64,000 nucleotides of DNA from NCBI RefSeq assembly GCF_029589055.1, contig NZ_JARQZP010000003.1:310001-374000 (forward strand). The letters run 5' to 3'. The notes under the pieces were generated by a model, which had not been told where the DNA came from, did no database searches, and saw nothing but the letters and a program-made list of their open reading frames with translations. Numbering within the stretch: the first letter of the stretch is position 1; each line of letters opens with the position of its first letter. This document shows positions 61,863 to 64,000 of the stretch, piece by piece. Source of the DNA: Vibrio hannami (GTDB lineage Bacteria > Pseudomonadota > Gammaproteobacteria > Enterobacterales > Vibrionaceae). Position numbers and translations under genes: made by a program.

Positions 61863-62088
61863 TACATGGACTCCCTCTTTTGTCAACAATAGCTACCGCT
61901 GACAACAGTGGATCGGACAGCAGCTCTACATTCGGTGCTTCATCGGATTTTACCCGTCACCCTGATGATATTCGCTTGATGCTGGCCTCATTCGTTAGAC
62001 AGTGTTTTCCACTTTCTTGCTAAACAGGCTTTAGCATCTCGGTCTGAACATATTGTCATCAATGGCTATTGCTTTGATTCGGTAAGGG
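61863..62088 (-). ncRNA. Candidate guide (bridge/seek) RNA region of element B
   Basis: 226 bp without an open frame, downstream of the transposase stop. It shares GCTCTACATTCG (61923-61934) with the other elements and has TCATTCGTTAG (61988-61998), which matches the right junction of the element with attC (TCATTC-GTTA). The 5' and 3' ends of any transcript are unknown. Confidence 0.55.
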
Positions 62089-63117
62089 CTAACCGCTTAT
62101 ATAGTTAGCGTTATACTCGTTGTCTGTTGTTAATAGTGCCCAAATTATTCGAGCGTTTTTGGCTGCTAGGGCGACAGCCGCTCGTTTGTATCCTCGTCTT
62201 TCAACGAGCTGTTGTATCCATAAACTGTTTCTATCGGTTTTCTCTTTACAGCGGGCAATGACAGCTCTCGCACCATGAATAAGCAGAGTACGAATGTGCT
62301 TTTCGCCTCTTTTACTGATACGACCAAGATGTACATTACCACCTGTCGAATATTGCCTTGGTACTAATCCTATCCACGCCGCGAATTGGCGACTGGTACC
62401 AAACTGTTTGCCATCACTGACGGTTGCGACTATAGCTGTTGCGCTGTGCTCCCCAACCCCAGGGACGGCCATGAGCTTGGCTGCTTGCTTCATTTCCTTA
62501 CTCAGGTGATAGACTTTTCTATCATAGCGAAGGATTTCTTCGTTAAGGTGGCGGATGTTGTTTACTAAATCACTCAGTAGTTCCCGAGCAAGAAAAGGAA
62601 TGCCATTTTCGGCATCTTCGAGAATATCGGGCACCATTTTCTGAAGTGGATAGCGACCTTGAGGAATGATGATGCCAAACTCGGACAGTAAGCCACGAAG
62701 TTGATTAATGGTCGCGGTTCGACTTTTTACTAGACTATGCCGTATTCGATGTAGGCAAAGTACGGCTTGCTGCTCTTCGCTTTTAACCGAGACAAATCGA
62801 GTTTTTGGCCTAGAGACAGCTTCACAAATGGCTTCTGCATCATTCGGGTCGTTCTTCTCGTTTTGTCGGTATGGAATGACAAACTTAGACGCCATAATTT
62901 TAGGCGTATGACCCAGCTTTTTAAGTTCTCGTGACCAGTGATGAGCACCTGAGCAGGCTTCCATCCCAATAATACACGGTGGAATATTGGCTAATGTGTC
63001 TAAGAGTTTGTTTCTTTTAACAGTTTTGCGTAAGACGCACTTGCCATATGCATCTACGCCATGAATACTGAATACATTCTTGGCAAGATCAACGCCAATA
63101 GTTTGAATGGTGGACAT
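62089..63117 (-). CDS. IS110/IS1111-family transposase, element B
   Basis: 342 residues from ATG 63117 with GGAGG before it. DEDD motifs are IGVDLAKNVFSIHGVD, IGMEACSGAHHWSRE and KNDPNDAEAICEAV. The C-terminal domain has VPGVGEHSATAIVATVS and PRQYSTGGNVHLGRISKRGEK. It is intact, and about as similar to the element A protein as two related families would be (many conserved blocks, different linkers). Confidence 0.93.
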   Translation of the reverse strand: MSTIQTIGVDLAKNVFSIHGVDAYGKCVLRKTVKRNKLLDTLANIPPCIIGMEACSGAHHWSRELKKLGHTPKIMASKFVIPYRQNEKNDPNDAEAICEAVSRPKTRFVSVKSEEQQAVLCLHRIRHSLVKSRTATINQLRGLLSEFGIIIPQGRYPLQKMVPDILEDAENGIPFLARELLSDLVNNIRHLNEEILRYDRKVYHLSKEMKQAAKLMAVPGVGEHSATAIVATVSDGKQFGTSRQFAAWIGLVPRQYSTGGNVHLGRISKRGEKHIRTLLIHGARAVIARCKEKTDRNSLWIQQLVERRGYKRAAVALAAKNARIIWALLTTDNEYNANYISG

Positions 63118-63196
63118 AGTAACCTCCAGATTCTAAGCGTATCCATAGTTAACTATGGCACGCTGCGGCTCGGGTAGAGGGAGTCCATATCATTCG

Positions 63197-63514
63197 TTAT
63201 ATGCCAGTGATTAAGAAGTCAATCGCTGCAATGATCTCATCCCGAAAAGTACTTAGCTCATTCACAGGGTCACGTAGGATTTTCGTTGGAACACTAGCCA
63301 TTTGGTGTGTCAGGATCACGAAGTCACCTTCGTCAATGTGAATCACAGGACAAAGATGAGTAGGGGCTTTCTTGTCAAGAAATTCGACAGGAGTTAGTGG
63401 GATGACTAGTCGTGTATTAAGTGTATCCAAAAGTTCACTTTGTACATCGACAAAGTATGGGTAAGCCTTAGCGGTGTTTTTATCGTTGTTTGGGTATAAA
63501 GCAAATTGTGACAT
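63197..63514 (-). CDS. ccdB: CcdB gyrase-poisoning toxin
   Basis: 105 residues, very similar by eye to the chromosomal CcdB of Vibrio fischeri: MSQFALYPNNDKNTAKAYPY at the start, NTRLVIPLTPVEFLDKKAP and HIDEGDFVILTHQMASVP, with the C-terminal FLITGI. CcdB traps DNA gyrase. The last codons and the stop TAA are formed by the attC core bases GTTATATGCC, right at the insertion-sequence junction. The gene points against the cassette array. Confidence 0.93.
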   Translation of the reverse strand: MSQFALYPNNDKNTAKAYPYFVDVQSELLDTLNTRLVIPLTPVEFLDKKAPTHLCPVIHIDEGDFVILTHQMASVPTKILRDPVNELSTFRDEIIAAIDFLITGI

Positions 63515-63759
63515 TAGAATACTCGGTAAGAATCAGAGAATAGTCCGTGGTTTTCAGCCAGTTCGTTACAAGCATTAATGGCTTCCGAATTTTGCTCTAA
63601 CCATTCCTTTTTTAGCAGTTGACTAACTTCTTTCTCTAAAGCTTTCTCCATAGTCGCAGATAGATTGACGTTAAGGCGTTTTGCTTCAGCAAGTAATTCA
63701 CTGTTTAAGCTTAAGTTTGCTGCTTTTTTGGGGGCTTGTGTATTGTATGTATTTCTCAT
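63514..63759 (-). CDS. ccdA: CcdA antitoxin
   Basis: 81 residues: AANLSLNSELLAEAKRLNVNLSATMEKAL in outline (ribbon-helix-helix DNA-binding part) and a C-terminal toxin-binding tail with FSDSYRVF. It overlaps the toxin start by one base (TAATG). Transcription should start between 63760 and 63816, opposite to the array. Confidence 0.92.
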   Translation of the reverse strand: MRNTYNTQAPKKAANLSLNSELLAEAKRLNVNLSATMEKALEKEVSQLLKKEWLEQNSEAINACNELAENHGLFSDSYRVF

Positions 63760-63816
63760 TGTAGTAACCTATGCGCATTATATGTACGCATCAAGTATAG
63801 GTGGGAGCATGGCATA

Positions 63817-63928
63817 TAACAAGTGCTTTAAGACGGACTGCCAACCTGTGGTATTTTTGGTTAGAGTTGAGTTTAGTGATTACGGTGGTCTGTTTGGGGG
63901 GCGTGTATTGGTAGCCGCTTAAGCAGGC
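63817..63928 (+). repeat. attC site 8, interrupted by an insertion sequence
   Basis: Starts TAACAAGTGCTTTAAG and ends AAGCAGGC, directly followed by an element. Arms GGACTGCCAACC and TTGGTAGCC. The rest of the core lies beyond the window. Confidence 0.87.
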
Positions 63929-64000
63929 GACATGGATTCCCCAGGTTGTCAAACGCCCGCTAAACTTCAGGTGATGGGTTTTGGACTGCCGCTCTACATT
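63929..64000 (-). mobile_element. IS110/IS1111-family element C, partial at window end
   Basis: The 72 visible bases start GACATGGATTCCCC and share long stretches with the left end of element A (AACTTCAGGTGATGGGTTTT near 63964, then GGACTGCCGCTCTACATT). It is the third element in the same attC position and orientation. Confidence 0.82.

Larger units (their letters stand above)
61863..63195 (-). mobile_element. IS110/IS1111-family element B, inserted in attC
   Basis: About 1333 bp with TACATGG at the left and CCATATCATTC at the right. The subterminal repeats are ATGGACTCCCTCT (left) and AGAGGGAGTCCAT (right). Same orientation, same insertion point and same layout as element A, but the transposase sequence is clearly divergent, so this is a different member and not a recent copy. 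Confidence 0.88.

Noticed and set aside
63665..63922. Plus-strand frame running through the ccdA start and attC site 8
   Set aside because: It overlaps the antitoxin gene and the attC repeat; no ribosome site.
55974..64000. CRISPR array suggested by regularly spaced repeats
   Set aside because: The repeats are about 95-120 bp, imperfectly conserved, self-pairing and end in GTTA cores, so they are integron attC sites.
1..64000. tRNA and rRNA genes
   Set aside because: I looked for tRNA T-loop and rRNA signatures in the intergenic regions and found none I could support.

Overview
The window looks like chromosome of a Vibrio or a close relative. It ends in an integron whose integrase remnant is of the vibrio superintegron type, and whose ~120-bp attC repeats resemble the V. 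cholerae VCR family. The right half carries coenzyme-B12-dependent 1,2-propanediol degradation and anaerobic cobalamin synthesis in the arrangement known from Salmonella.

Layout. (1) 1-447: start of a PAS-GGDEF signalling protein, cut by the window edge. (2) 548-5882, minus strand: a cobalamin-riboswitch operon encoding a periplasmic CbiK-type cobaltochelatase, an ABC-2 exporter pair and a FecCD-type importer (ATPase, permease, binding protein). (3) 6314-24435: mixed accessory genes. These are an acetate/propionate kinase, a mosaic glycerol dehydrogenase remnant, lactaldehyde dehydrogenase AldA, a uronate-polysaccharide set (YhcH family, PF05426-type lyase, KdgM porin, sugar-binding protein, SDR), a frameshifted binding protein, a DUF4344 protein, an amino-acid ABC transporter, a frameshifted homocysteine methyltransferase, lipocalin Blc, and MazG-like and GNAT proteins. 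(4) 24446-39126, minus strand: a pdu microcompartment operon in the order A B C D E G H K L M N O P Q S T U V. It lacks pduJ, pduW and pduX, and has a hairpin terminator between pduE and pduG. (5) 39723-41558, plus strand: pduF and pocR. (6) 41705-54942, plus strand: an FNR-like box, a second cobalamin riboswitch and the cob/cbi operon (cbiDC fusion, cbiET, cbiL, cbiG-ferredoxin, cbiK, cbiH, cbiF, cobA fusion, cbiB, cobD, cobU, cobT-like). No cbiA, cbiP, cbiJ or cobS is seen. (7) 54946-64000: an intI pseudogene with an internal deletion, attI, and about eight cassettes. The last three attC sites each carry an IS110/IS1111-family element inserted at exactly the same point, between GGC and GTT of the right-hand core. 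Two of the cassettes between them are reverse-oriented toxin-antitoxin modules (RelE/ParE-like, and CcdAB).

How the parts fit. PduF imports glycerol or propanediol. PocR senses it and should activate both pdu and cob/cbi. The cobalamin pathway supplies the cofactor for PduCDE, reactivated by PduGH and adenosylated by PduO/PduS. PduP, PduQ, PduL and the kinase dispose of the aldehyde. The riboswitches repress the B12 operons when B12 is plentiful.

A cross-cutting observation: at least six genes (16700-17463, mmuM, pduS, cytosolic cbiK, cbiB, cassette gene 58078) are broken by what looks like one base, mostly in short homopolymers. Either the assembly has indel errors or these genes are decaying. 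All names come from reading the translations; no database search was run.
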